Shown here piece after piece: positions 26,026-34,087 of a DNA stretch of 64,000 nucleotides. The notes beneath the pieces are model-generated. The model saw only the letters and a program-made list of their open reading frames with translations. It made no database searches and was not told where the DNA came from. Made by a program: the position numbers and the translations under genes. Source of the DNA: Novosphingobium sp. KCTC 2891. GTDB lineage: Bacteria; Pseudomonadota; Alphaproteobacteria; Sphingomonadales; Sphingomonadaceae. The stretch covers positions 59,689 through 123,688 of the forward strand of contig NZ_JAPCZG010000009.1 of the NCBI RefSeq assembly GCF_025938155.1. The letters are read 5' to 3'. Each line of letters opens with the position of its first letter. Within the stretch, counting starts at the first letter, position 1.

Positions 26026-26886
26026 ATGGCTGCTGAAGGGGTTATCAGGGAAGAAAAGATCACGGGCCGGGGCTTGACCTCGCACACCCTCTTGGCGGGC
26101 GATCCGTCCAAGCCGGCAATTCTGCTGCTTCACGGTGCGGGTCCGGGCGCACATGCCGCATCCAACTGGTATCACCTGATGCCGGACCTCGCCGAAAACT
26201 TCTTCGTGATCGCGCCCGACCTGATCGGTTTCGGCCAGTCAGTGATTCCCGATCCGTGGCCTGACAGCGTGATGGGCTGGATCGGCACCCGGGTCGACCA
26301 GTGCTTTGGCCTGCTTGAGGCGCTCGGTGTGAAGAAGGCCCACGTTGTCGGTAATTCGATGGGCGGCGCGCTGACCCTGCAGATGATGAGCGAGGAGCCC
26401 GACGCGATCGACAAGGTGGTGCTGATGGGTTCGATCGGAGCCCCCGGCCCGCGCACCCCGGAACTGATCCGCCTGCTCTCGTTCTATTCCGATCCACGAT
26501 ATGCCCGCTATCGCCAGGTGATGCACAGCTTCGCCTACGATGCCGAGAAGTTCGAAGGCATGGAGGAAATCGTCGAGAACCGTTACAAGATCGCCACCGA
26601 TCCGGGAATCATGAAGACCGCGGTCAAGATGATCGATTCGATGAAGAACGGCATTGAGACGCTCAACATGCCGCCCGAACTGCTGGGCAAAATGCCGCAC
26701 GAAGTGCTGATCTTCCATGGCCGCCAGGACCGGGTGGTGCCGCTCGACACCAGCCTCTACCTGATCCAGCATCTCAAGCATGCCGAACTGTACGTTCTCG
26801 ACCGTTCGGGCCACTGGTCGCAGCTGGAACGGTGGGATGTCATGCGTCCGATGATGGAAATCCATTTCGGCGCCCGCAGGTTCTAG
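26026..26886 (+). CDS. Alpha/beta hydrolase, meta-cleavage product hydrolase type
   Basis: A 286-residue carbon-carbon-bond hydrolase of the BphD/XylF/MhpC type. The oxyanion segment LLHGAGPGAHAASNW is near 25, the nucleophile elbow GNSMGGAL with Ser near 108, the acid in HGRQDRVVPLD near 235, and His in RSGHWSQLERWD near 263. It would split ring-cleavage products to a dienoate and an acid. ATG 26026 follows GGGAGA; an in-frame ATG at 25963 lies nearer the operator and is less likely. The dienoate would pass to the divergent hydratase at 25071. Confidence 0.9.
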   Translation: MAAEGVIREEKITGRGLTSHTLLAGDPSKPAILLLHGAGPGAHAASNWYHLMPDLAENFFVIAPDLIGFGQSVIPDPWPDSVMGWIGTRVDQCFGLLEALGVKKAHVVGNSMGGALTLQMMSEEPDAIDKVVLMGSIGAPGPRTPELIRLLSFYSDPRYARYRQVMHSFAYDAEKFEGMEEIVENRYKIATDPGIMKTAVKMIDSMKNGIETLNMPPELLGKMPHEVLIFHGRQDRVVPLDTSLYLIQHLKHAELYVLDRSGHWSQLERWDVMRPMMEIHFGARRF

Positions 26887-26903
26887 GCGGTTGACCACGT
26901 TGC

Positions 26904-27509
26904 ATGTCTGGTCAGCATTTTCACCAAGGTCCGCGATTGGGTACTTCGGCACGGTCGGACCAAGGCCCGGCCGTGCCGCCAGTGGGTGATGGAGCTTCAG
27001 TTCAGGTGGAGCAGCACGCGGCGGCGTTATGGGACTATTCCTTACACATTTATGCCAAGCCGGGTGTGGCAGCTTCCTGCCTTGCCTTGCAGGACCAGCA
27101 TGGTTGTGACGTCAACACGGTGTTGCTTTGCCTTTGGTTGGCAGGGGCGCGTAGCGCCATTCTCGCTGTTTCGGACATCGAGGCCGCGCAGCACTCGGCA
27201 GCAACTGCGAATGAACGCTTCGTGCAACCGGTCCGTGCGGTGCGGCGCTGGATGAAGCAGTGGTGCCAAGGTACGCCTGAGTCGGAAATTAACGCCGCGG
27301 CTTATGCGGCGCTGAAGACGGCAGAGTTGCATGGTGAACGTCTGGTCCAGTCCCAAATGCTCGCTGGGCTGGACCTGGACCAGTTGACCCGTGCCGAGTC
27401 GTCCGAAGCTGCAGTCCAGGCAAGCTTTGCCAACTATTGTACCTTGGCGAGCACATCTGGCGGAGTGGCAGAGGAACTGGGTGAGCTTGTTGCCAGGGCC
27501 TGGCATTGA
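26904..27509 (+). CDS. DUF2390/TIGR02444-like protein
   Basis: A protein of up to 201 residues. The conserved part begins around residue 40 (ALWDYSLHIYAKPGVAASC, DQHGCDVNTVLLCLWLAG), matching the DUF2390 family of helical proteins of unknown function. The true start is uncertain. ATG 26904 would place the hairpin 26948-26977 inside the coding region, while GTG 26973 or 26982 starts just beyond it and gives the usual family length of about 160-175. It lies between the hydrolase and decayed genes and may belong to the latter group. Confidence 0.7.
   Translation: MSGQHFHQGPRLGTSARSDQGPAVPPVGDGASVQVEQHAAALWDYSLHIYAKPGVAASCLALQDQHGCDVNTVLLCLWLAGARSAILAVSDIEAAQHSAATANERFVQPVRAVRRWMKQWCQGTPESEINAAAYAALKTAELHGERLVQSQMLAGLDLDQLTRAESSEAAVQASFANYCTLASTSGGVAEELGELVARAWH
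26948..26977 (+). terminator. Hairpin downstream of hydrolase gene
   Basis: GGCACGGTCGG (26948-26958) pairs with CCGGCCGTGCC (26967-26977) over 11 bp with one G-T wobble and an 8-nt loop. There is no T-run after it, so it is either a Rho-type pause or RNA-end structure, or part of the DUF2390 coding region if that gene starts at 26904. Confidence 0.4.
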
Positions 27510-27552
27510 GCCAGTCCTGCCTGTCGGGCTAATTGCATTTGAGGAACGGGAT

Positions 27553-28469
27553 ATGGATCGGTGCCTGGATGGATCAGTTGTCGCGATCACTGGTGCCGGG
27601 CGCGGAATAGGTCGCCAACTGGCGTTGTATTGCGCCGCGCAGGGGGCGGCAATTATCGTCAACGATCTTGGCGTGGCGCAGGCGGGCAACGGCGGCGACA
27701 CCGCATTCGCTCAGAACACCGCCAACGACATCATCGCTGCCGGGGGCAAAGCGGCGGCCAACTTCGGTAATGTTGCAGATCCGGCGGAGGCGCAGAGCAT
27801 TATCGAGGATGCGGTACGGAAATTTGGCCGAATCGATGCGGTCGTGAACAATGCAGGCATCCTGCGAGACAGCATCTGGCACAAGATGAGTCACGCGGAC
27901 TGGACCAGCGTTATCGCGGTGAATCTTACTGGTGTCTTCAACGTTTCCAAGGCCGCCACGCCCTATTTTCGTGAACAGAAGGCGGGCAGTTTCGATCATT
28001 TCACTTCGACGAGCGGTCTGATCGGCAACATCGGGCAGGCGAACTATTCGGCGGCAAAGTTGCCGTCGTCGCGCTTTCGCAGTCTATCGCGCTCGACATG
28101 GCGCGGGTTGGCGTCCGCTCGAATTGCATCGCGCCTTTTGCGTGGAGCCGCATGACCTCGTCAATTCCCGCGACAACTCCTGCCGAACACGAACGTGTCC
28201 AACGGTTGCAATCCATGTCGGCAGACAAGATCGCGCCGTTGGTTGCCTATCTGGCATCCGACCTGTCTAAGGACGTGACGAACCAGATTTTCGCGGTTCG
28301 CAAGAATGAAATCGCCCTGTTTTGCAAGCCCCGGCCGATCCGGTCGATGACCAAGGTCGAAGGCTGGACGCCGGAGGCAATTGCCCACGAGCTTGTACCT
28401 TCGTTTCGCAGCAGCTTCGCGCGCGCCGATGAAGTCTCGGCGCATGTCTTTCCTTATGATGCAATCTGA
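27553..28469 (+). pseudogene. Short-chain dehydrogenase broken by a frameshift
   Basis: ATG 27553 opens an SDR of the peroxisomal multifunctional-enzyme/3-oxoacyl reductase type: GAGRGIGRQLALY near 12, VNDLGVAQ, VVNNAGILRD near 95, and the catalytic Tyr-Lys in NYSAAKL near 168. The sequence then leaves frame near 28061. The other frame supplies the correct continuation (DMARVGVRSNCIAPFAWSRM, to a stop at 28469). One missing G after AAGTT explains the shift. The remaining C-terminal residues (about 25-125 of the second frame) look intact. Likely once a beta-oxidation-type dehydrogenase with the acyl-CoA dehydrogenase that follows. Confidence 0.85.
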
Positions 28470-28479
28470 CAGGTAACCG

Positions 28480-28950
28480 ATGAGCAATGCCGGCATAGAT
28501 GCAGAAGTCTTGATACAGCTTGAACGCTTCGTGCGCGACCGGCTCAGTCCTGTCGAGTGCAAAATTATTGAAACCGACCTCATCCCCGAAAGCGTCCTCG
28601 AGCGATGCGCGACCTGGGTCTGTTTGGATTGACCATACCGGAAGAGCATGGCGGCGCCGGCATGAACATCAGCCAGTATATCCTCACCAGGCACACGCTA
28701 AGTTATGCGATGCCGGCATTCCGCTCGTTCATTTCGATCAATGTCGGCATGTTCGCATCAGCCTTCAAGAATGGTGGAACAGAAGCGCAGAAGTCTGCAT
28801 GGCTGCCGCGCATGAAATCGCCGCTTTCGGCCTGACCGAACCCGGTTCGGGATCAGATGCGGCGGGTCTGCAGACGACTGCGGTGCCAACCGGAGATGGC
28901 TGACTTCTCAATGGCACCAAGCCTGCGTGCTCACCAAAGCAACCAGCTAT
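28480..28950 (+). pseudogene. Decayed acyl-CoA dehydrogenase fragment
   Basis: ATG 28480 begins an acyl-CoA dehydrogenase N-terminus (LERFVRDRLSPVE) that shifts frame near 28600. It continues in a second frame as MRDLGLFGLTIPEEHGGAG and ends in a stop at 28833-28835. A third frame then gives FGLTEPGSGSDAAGLQTTA. After a TGA in place of a Trp codon, LLNGTK follows, then similarity fades by about 28950. At least two frameshifts, a nonsense change and loss of the C-terminal two-thirds make it non-functional. It follows the broken SDR by 10 bp. Confidence 0.8.
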
Positions 28951-29027
28951 CCGCATACTCCGTTGGCACCCTAGCAATTTCAGCCTTACAAACCCTGTTG
29001 ACCTTTTCCGCCCAGCTTGATTTGACC

Positions 29028-29393
29028 TCAAAGTGCCTTGTTTTTGGCGGGTTCGGCCTTTGTGGGGGGAAGCTTCTGCGCCACGATGTGATCGTAGATC
29101 TGCTTGATCTCCGCGTCCGACAATTCGGTCGGTCGGAACGGCGGCATTTCGATCAGGCCCTGGCGAACGACCGAATGTAGGTAATCGTAATCTAAGTCCT
29201 TGCGACCGATGAGCGAAGGCACCGGAGCACCTTTTTCGGCCAGCAGCATGGTGCCACCGTGGCCCGGGCCGGGGTTGTGGCAACCTGCGCAGTAACGCTC
29301 ATAATTCTCCGCACCGTCCACCACTGATTCGCCTTGTGCGGACGAACAGGCAGCAAGTGCAGCGAAAAGCGAAAGGGCGAGGAACTTATTCAT
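29028..29393 (-). CDS. Cytochrome c subunit of p-cresol methylhydroxylase type
   Basis: A 121-residue exported c-type cytochrome. Residues 1-17 are a lipoprotein-like signal (LFAALAAC), and haem attaches at CAGCH near 41-45. An axial Met is in IEMPPF near 84, and IYDHIVAQKL is near 100. GGAGG precedes ATG 29393. It lies 31 bp downstream of a PCMH-type flavoprotein in the same operon, the expected partner that would take electrons from the flavin. The Lys/Pro-rich tail is unassigned. Confidence 0.85.
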   Translation of the reverse strand: MNKFLALSLFAALAACSSAQGESVVDGAENYERYCAGCHNPGPGHGGTMLLAEKGAPVPSLIGRKDLDYDYLHSVVRQGLIEMPPFRPTELSDAEIKQIYDHIVAQKLPPTKAEPAKNKAL

Positions 29394-29424
29394 TTTACCT
29401 CCGCAGGCATGGCGACGCATCGGC

Positions 29425-30891
29425 TCAGACCGAGGCAAAGATCGAGTTGGGATCAAGCGCCTGCTTGACCCGCGCATGCAGGGCCGAGCGGCCACCCTTT
29501 TCATAGGTCTTGGCAACCGCCGCCCCCAGCCCGGGGTCGGTCATGATCTGGCCGAAGCCGGCCTCGGCCTGCGCGGCGATCAGGGCTTCGGCGCAAGTCT
29601 TGGCCCGTACCGCATCCTCGCCCTTCCCGGCGGCATGGGGCAGCACCTGGCGATGGTTGGCCGAACGCCAGATCGCGGTGGTTTCGCCAACGAAGTCGAA
29701 GCCGTTTTTGGCACAGATATCGCGCGACAGTTCATAGAGCTTGACGGCTTCCTCGCCATCCACAGGGCTGACCGGGTTGACCGTAAGCGCCAAGTCGCCG
29801 CTCCAGCCTGCTGTCCTGGCCGGGGGATCGGCCACCACACCGGTCATCGTGCCCATCCGCCAGGCCCACAGCTTGGGATCGATGCCCTTGCCATCGGTAA
29901 TCACCCTTGCGCCGCTGATCGACGAGAACGCGCCCTTGACCATGTCCCACAGGATCGCGACGTTGCCGGGCAGGCCATAGAGCGAGCCGTAAAGGTTCCA
30001 GTAGCCTAGTCCGAGCACCTCACCAGCGGCCTTGACCGCGCTTGCCGCCATCGGCCCCTGGCCCTCAAAATCGGCGCGGCGCTTGCCGAGCAGGGCCGCT
30101 TCGTGGAGCGCATTGCCCACCGCGACGCCATTGGCCACCACCATGTTGAGCTTGAGCGGCCCGAGCACGTCCAGCAACGCGCCCAGATCGTCCTCCTTGG
30201 GGACCGAGACCATGAAGGTCTGGTGCGCCGGGGGCTGCGGCATCATCCACATGCCGACCTTGGTCACCACCCCGAAATCGGACTGGGTGAACAGACCATC
30301 GACCCAAGGGCCATAGCCGAACTTGAACAGCTGCCAGCAGGTGCTCTTGGGCATGGCGCCCATGCCGGTGCGCACCATCTTGCCATCAGCCAGCATGACC
30401 TCGAGCCCGCACTGCATCAGGAAGTGATCGGAATAGGGAGTGTAGCCGGGGCGGCGGTTGATGAAACTGGCGGCCACGCTTTCATCGGGATTGCCGGGAA
30501 AGTCGACCCACAGCTTGCTTCCTTTTTCCTTGACGTGGGCATCGAGCTGGCGGAAGGTCACGCCCGGTTCGACCAGGCAGGTGGCCAGTTCGTCATTGAC
30601 CTCGAGGACCTTGTTCATCTTCTGCAGGTCAAGCACGATCACCTTGTCCTGTACGGCTTTTTCAAGTCCGTAGGCGCCGTTGCAGACCGTCTGGACCACG
30701 CCGCCGCTGCTGCGCGCGGCTTCCAGCACCCTGGCGAGCTGGGCTTCATCGGCCGGAAGCACCACGCCTGCCGGTGCCATCCCCGGGACAGCATAGCGGG
30801 CCAGGGTCTGCGGGCTGGTATCGACGGCGGCCTTGCCCAGTGCCTGGGCGAGGGTGCCGAGCATGGCCGTCTGGCGGGCTTGATCGATCAT
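29425..30891 (-). CDS. PCMH/vanillyl-alcohol-oxidase family flavoprotein (second copy)
   Basis: A 488-residue FAD enzyme of the 4-cresol dehydrogenase (hydroxylating) family. It has the PCMH-type FAD-binding N-domain (VVLPADEAQLARVLEAA near 48, VCNGAYGLEKAV near 75, FRRPGYTPYSDHFLMQCG-type block near 150) and the C-terminal substrate domain ending in VKQALDPNSIF. It would oxidise 4-alkylphenols at the benzylic carbon, passing electrons to the cytochrome at 29028. ATG 30891 gives the normal length. The block around 70-80 (TVCNGAYG) differs from the GNGRNFAYGG of the other copy, suggesting a different substrate or a drifted cofactor site. Confidence 0.8.
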   Translation of the reverse strand: MIDQARQTAMLGTLAQALGKAAVDTSPQTLARYAVPGMAPAGVVLPADEAQLARVLEAARSSGGVVQTVCNGAYGLEKAVQDKVIVLDLQKMNKVLEVNDELATCLVEPGVTFRQLDAHVKEKGSKLWVDFPGNPDESVAASFINRRPGYTPYSDHFLMQCGLEVMLADGKMVRTGMGAMPKSTCWQLFKFGYGPWVDGLFTQSDFGVVTKVGMWMMPQPPAHQTFMVSVPKEDDLGALLDVLGPLKLNMVVANGVAVGNALHEAALLGKRRADFEGQGPMAASAVKAAGEVLGLGYWNLYGSLYGLPGNVAILWDMVKGAFSSISGARVITDGKGIDPKLWAWRMGTMTGVVADPPARTAGWSGDLALTVNPVSPVDGEEAVKLYELSRDICAKNGFDFVGETTAIWRSANHRQVLPHAAGKGEDAVRAKTCAEALIAAQAEAGFGQIMTDPGLGAAVAKTYEKGGRSALHARVKQALDPNSIFASV

Positions 30892-30904
30892 GGCGCTGGG
30901 AGCC

Positions 30905-31129
30905 TTATTGCTGGAGAATCTTGGGATAACGCTGGAGATCGCCGGCATCGACGGCGAAATCGGCCGAGCGCACAGCCGGGTCGATCGCGCGGGCCGGTTC
31001 GCTGTCGCGCCAGGAAAAGTTGCAGGTCGGGCAGCGCAGGATCGTCCACACGACCGCGCCGTCCTGCCTGCCCTGAAAATCGGTGACAGCGCCGCTCGAT
31101 TTGCAGCGCCCGCAGACGGTGGTGGTCAT
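30905..31129 (-). CDS. BsdD/VdcD-like subunit of hydroxyarylic acid decarboxylase
   Basis: A 74-residue zinc-ribbon-like protein with paired cysteines CGRCKSSG near 6-9 and CPTCNFSW near 33-36. This is the layout of BsdD/VdcD, the small partner of UbiD-type non-oxidative hydroxybenzoate/vanillate decarboxylases. ATG 31129 overlaps the UbiD stop (ATGA), so translation is coupled. With ubiX and ubiD homologues in the same operon it completes a BsdBCD-type set. The exact role of this subunit is not established even in known systems. Confidence 0.85.
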   Translation of the reverse strand: MTTTVCGRCKSSGAVTDFQGRQDGAVVWTILRCPTCNFSWRDSEPARAIDPAVRSADFAVDAGDLQRYPKILQQ

Positions 31130-32580
31130 GACAGGGCTCCCAACTGCATTTCGCGGATCCGCTTGCTCAGGGCGTCGATCTCGTCCCCGGTCGGCGGGGT
31201 GACAAGGTGCGCTTCACCCACCGGATCGGGCGGGAGATAGCTGGTCGCGTCAATAATCAGGCGGTGGCCCTTGCCCGGGACCACGGCCGAAGGATCGATC
31301 GGCACGGCCGGCATGTTGGGCAGCACGATGATATCGTCGGCGCGGGTGCGGGTCGAAAGCGCCCACATCACCTGGTTGAGATCGAACGGATCGACATCGG
31401 CATCGACCATTATCAGGTTCTTGAGGTACATCACGCCGTGCGGCGTGCTCAGCGCACGCAGCGCGACCGTCTTGGCAAAGCCGGCCATGCGGTTCTTGAC
31501 CGAGATGATCCCGGTCAGTCCGTGCTGGTAAAGCGCGTTGACCGCGGTGACTTCGGGGAAGCTCTGGCGCAGCTGGGCATAGATCGGGGCGGAGGTGTGC
31601 AGGCCGATCAGGGTATCGTGCTCGGTCCATCCGCGCCCGATGTAGATGTTCTCGAAGATCGGATCGCGCCGGTGCGACACCGCCGTGACCTTGAAGATCG
31701 GCGCCTTGCGCACTCCGCTGTAAGAACCGGGGAATTCGCCGAACGGCCCTTCCAGCTCGCGCTCGCCCAGTTGCAGTTCGGCCTCGATCACGATTTCGCT
31801 GTCGGCCAGGATGTCGATCCCGTTACCCGATTTGGTCAGTCGGATCGGTGCGCCCATCATTGCCGAGGCATAAGAATATTCCGATTCCTCGTAACCGATC
31901 GGGGTCGCGGCGAAGACCGCCAGCCCGGGATGGTTGCCCAGCATCACCGCGATCTTCAGCGGAACCTTCTCGCGCTCGGCGGCAAGGATCTGGCGGCCCA
32001 TGTCATGCGCCGGGATCGTCATCAGGGTGAAGCTGTCCGGTCCCTGGATCTGCAAGCGATAGATCCCGACATTCTGCTTGCCGAAATTGTCGGGATCAAG
32101 CGGATCGCGCGAGGCAACCGAAGCCTTGCCGATGTAGAACCCGCCATCGTATTCGTTGATCCGGTAGACGGGCAGGATATCATAGAGGTTGATGTCTTGC
32201 TCGAGTCGGCATTCGTGCACCGGGGCCTGTGCGGAGGGCACATAACTGATCTGCGCTTCCTGATCGCCCCAGCGACCGGCGATCTCGAAGAACAGCTCGC
32301 GGATGGTCGTGCCCTTGGGCCGGCCCAGCAGCAGGGCGATGTTGTCCCACGAACCATGGACGCCCACCGCCAGGCGCTTGCCGGGATAGCCGGTGATGTT
32401 GTCGAACACGATCGCCGGCGCGCCGTTGGCATCGCGCGAGGCGGCAACGGCAATGTTGCGCACGCCGGGTTCCGGCATCACCGGATCGCTCCAGGTGATG
32501 GCCTGGCCCGAATCCTCGAGCAGTTCGAGGAAATCGCGCAGCGAGGAGATCGAGCGGGCGCGGTTGGGAAGATCGTTCAT
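31126..32580 (-). CDS. UbiD-family decarboxylase (BsdC/VdcC-like)
   Basis: A 484-residue prenylated-FMN decarboxylase for hydroxylated aromatic acids. Characteristic stretches are DNITGYPGKRLAVGVHGSW near 62, YRLQIQGPDSFTLM near 175, EYSYASAMMGAPIRLTKS near 238, ELQLGERELEGPFGEFPG near 270 with the acidic cluster of the family, and PHGVMYLKNLIMVDADVDPFD near 385. The reaction would be non-oxidative and reversible, for example hydroxybenzoate to a phenol. The prenyl-FMN would come from the UbiX protein encoded at the head of the operon. Substrate not determinable from sequence. Confidence 0.9.
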   Translation of the reverse strand: MNDLPNRARSISSLRDFLELLEDSGQAITWSDPVMPEPGVRNIAVAASRDANGAPAIVFDNITGYPGKRLAVGVHGSWDNIALLLGRPKGTTIRELFFEIAGRWGDQEAQISYVPSAQAPVHECRLEQDINLYDILPVYRINEYDGGFYIGKASVASRDPLDPDNFGKQNVGIYRLQIQGPDSFTLMTIPAHDMGRQILAAEREKVPLKIAVMLGNHPGLAVFAATPIGYEESEYSYASAMMGAPIRLTKSGNGIDILADSEIVIEAELQLGERELEGPFGEFPGSYSGVRKAPIFKVTAVSHRRDPIFENIYIGRGWTEHDTLIGLHTSAPIYAQLRQSFPEVTAVNALYQHGLTGIISVKNRMAGFAKTVALRALSTPHGVMYLKNLIMVDADVDPFDLNQVMWALSTRTRADDIIVLPNMPAVPIDPSAVVPGKGHRLIIDATSYLPPDPVGEAHLVTPPTGDEIDALSKRIREMQLGALS

Positions 32581-32599
32581 TGCCGTTGCATCCCGCCTG

Positions 32600-34045
32600 T
32601 CAGTGTCCGCCCGCGCCAGCAGTCGCCGACTGAATCGTGACCCATTTCCATTCGGTCATGATTTCGAGATCGGCTTCGGTGCCTTCGCGCCCGAACCCAG
32701 AGGCCTTGGTCCCGCCGAACGGAACGTGGGGTTCATCGTGCAGGGTCGGCGCGTTGATGTGGACCATCCCCGATTCGGCCCGCTGGGCAAAGGCCAGCGC
32801 CTTGTCGAGATCGCGGGTGAAGATCGAGGCGCTGAGGCCGTATTCGGTGCTGTTGGCGAGTTCGAGCGCCTCCTCGAGCGTGTCGAACGGATAGAGCGAG
32901 GTCACCGGTCCGAAGGTTTCCTCCTCGAACACGGTCATTTCCGCGGTAACGCCGCTCAGGATGGTGGCCGCGCAGCTGTTTCCGCTCCACTCGCCGCCGG
33001 CTAGCACCGCGGCGCCCTTGGACCGGGCATCGTCGATATGGCGGCGGACCCGGTCGCGCTGGCGTTCGGAAATGATCGGCCCCAGCATGGTGGTCGGCTC
33101 GCGCAGGTCGCCGCTCTTCGCCCGGCTGGTCGCGGCGGCGAAGGCCTTGGCGAACTGGTCGAAGATCGGCCGTTCGACATAGATACGCGAGGCCCCCATG
33201 CAGACCTGGCCTTGGTACATGAAGATGCTGAACAGCGCGGCGTTGACCGCCTTGTCCAGATCGGCATCGGCGCAGATCACCAGCGGGCTCTTGCCGCCCA
33301 GCTCCAGCGTGTACTTCTTGAGGTTGCGCGCCGCGATTTCGGCAATGTGCTTGCCGACGCGCGAGGAGCCGGTGAAGGTGATCGAGGCGACCTTGGGGTG
33401 GCCGGTCAGCACATCGCCGATTTCCGCGCCATTGCCATAGACCACATTGAACAGGCCGTCGGGAACGCCGGCCTCCTTCCACAATTTAGCGAGCAGATCG
33501 GCGATCATTGGCGCGGCTTCAGAGGGCAGCAGCACGAAGGCGTTGCCTGTGGCCAGGGCCATGGCCGATTGCTTGATCCCCTTGATCAGCGGTACGTTGA
33601 ACGGGGTGATCCCGGCAACGACGCCCACCGGTTGGCGCAGGCTCATGCTGAACCGGCCCGGCGTGTCCGATGGGATGGTTTCGCCCCGGACCCGGCGCGG
33701 AACGCCGATCGCCGCGCGCAGGAAACTGATTGCAAAGCGGGTTTCGAATCCGGCTTTGGCTATGGGCGAACCGATTTCGTCGACCAGCACGTCGGCGAAC
33801 TTGGGTGTATCGCGCTCCATGATTTCGGCGGCTTTCGCGATCCACCCTTCTCGCACCGCGGCGGGCAGGTCGCGATGCTGCAGATAGGCCTGATGCGCGT
33901 TCTCCACGGCGCGGTTCACGTCCTCAGCGGTGCCGGCGGGCACCCGGGAATAGACCGAATCATCGACCGGGTTGAGATCGTCGAAATAGGCCCCGCCTGT
34001 TGCAGCCACGGCGGTGCCGCCAATCCAGTGCTCAAGTTGCGTCAT
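32600..34045 (-). CDS. Aldehyde dehydrogenase (aromatic aldehyde type)
   Basis: A 481-residue NAD(P)-dependent aldehyde dehydrogenase. Seen are the PFNVPLIKG segment near 150, TFTGSSRVGKHI near 222, the Glu-containing LELGGKSPL near 247, and catalytic Cys in YQGQVCMGASRIY near 281. The protein resembles benzaldehyde/vanillin dehydrogenases. It lies between the two PCMH-type flavoproteins, so oxidation of a 4-hydroxybenzaldehyde to the acid that UbiD could decarboxylate is the likely step. ATG 34045. Confidence 0.88.
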   Translation of the reverse strand: MTQLEHWIGGTAVAATGGAYFDDLNPVDDSVYSRVPAGTAEDVNRAVENAHQAYLQHRDLPAAVREGWIAKAAEIMERDTPKFADVLVDEIGSPIAKAGFETRFAISFLRAAIGVPRRVRGETIPSDTPGRFSMSLRQPVGVVAGITPFNVPLIKGIKQSAMALATGNAFVLLPSEAAPMIADLLAKLWKEAGVPDGLFNVVYGNGAEIGDVLTGHPKVASITFTGSSRVGKHIAEIAARNLKKYTLELGGKSPLVICADADLDKAVNAALFSIFMYQGQVCMGASRIYVERPIFDQFAKAFAAATSRAKSGDLREPTTMLGPIISERQRDRVRRHIDDARSKGAAVLAGGEWSGNSCAATILSGVTAEMTVFEEETFGPVTSLYPFDTLEEALELANSTEYGLSASIFTRDLDKALAFAQRAESGMVHINAPTLHDEPHVPFGGTKASGFGREGTEADLEIMTEWKWVTIQSATAGAGGH

Positions 34046-34087
34046 GGTCTTTCAATCCTTGAAGTCTTTGTTCAGCCGGCCGGGTGA

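Noticed and set aside
31207..32640. Plus-strand open frame (about 480 codons) opposite the UbiD gene
   Set aside because: UbiD family motifs are on the minus strand; the plus frame is rich in Arg, His and Asp without structure.
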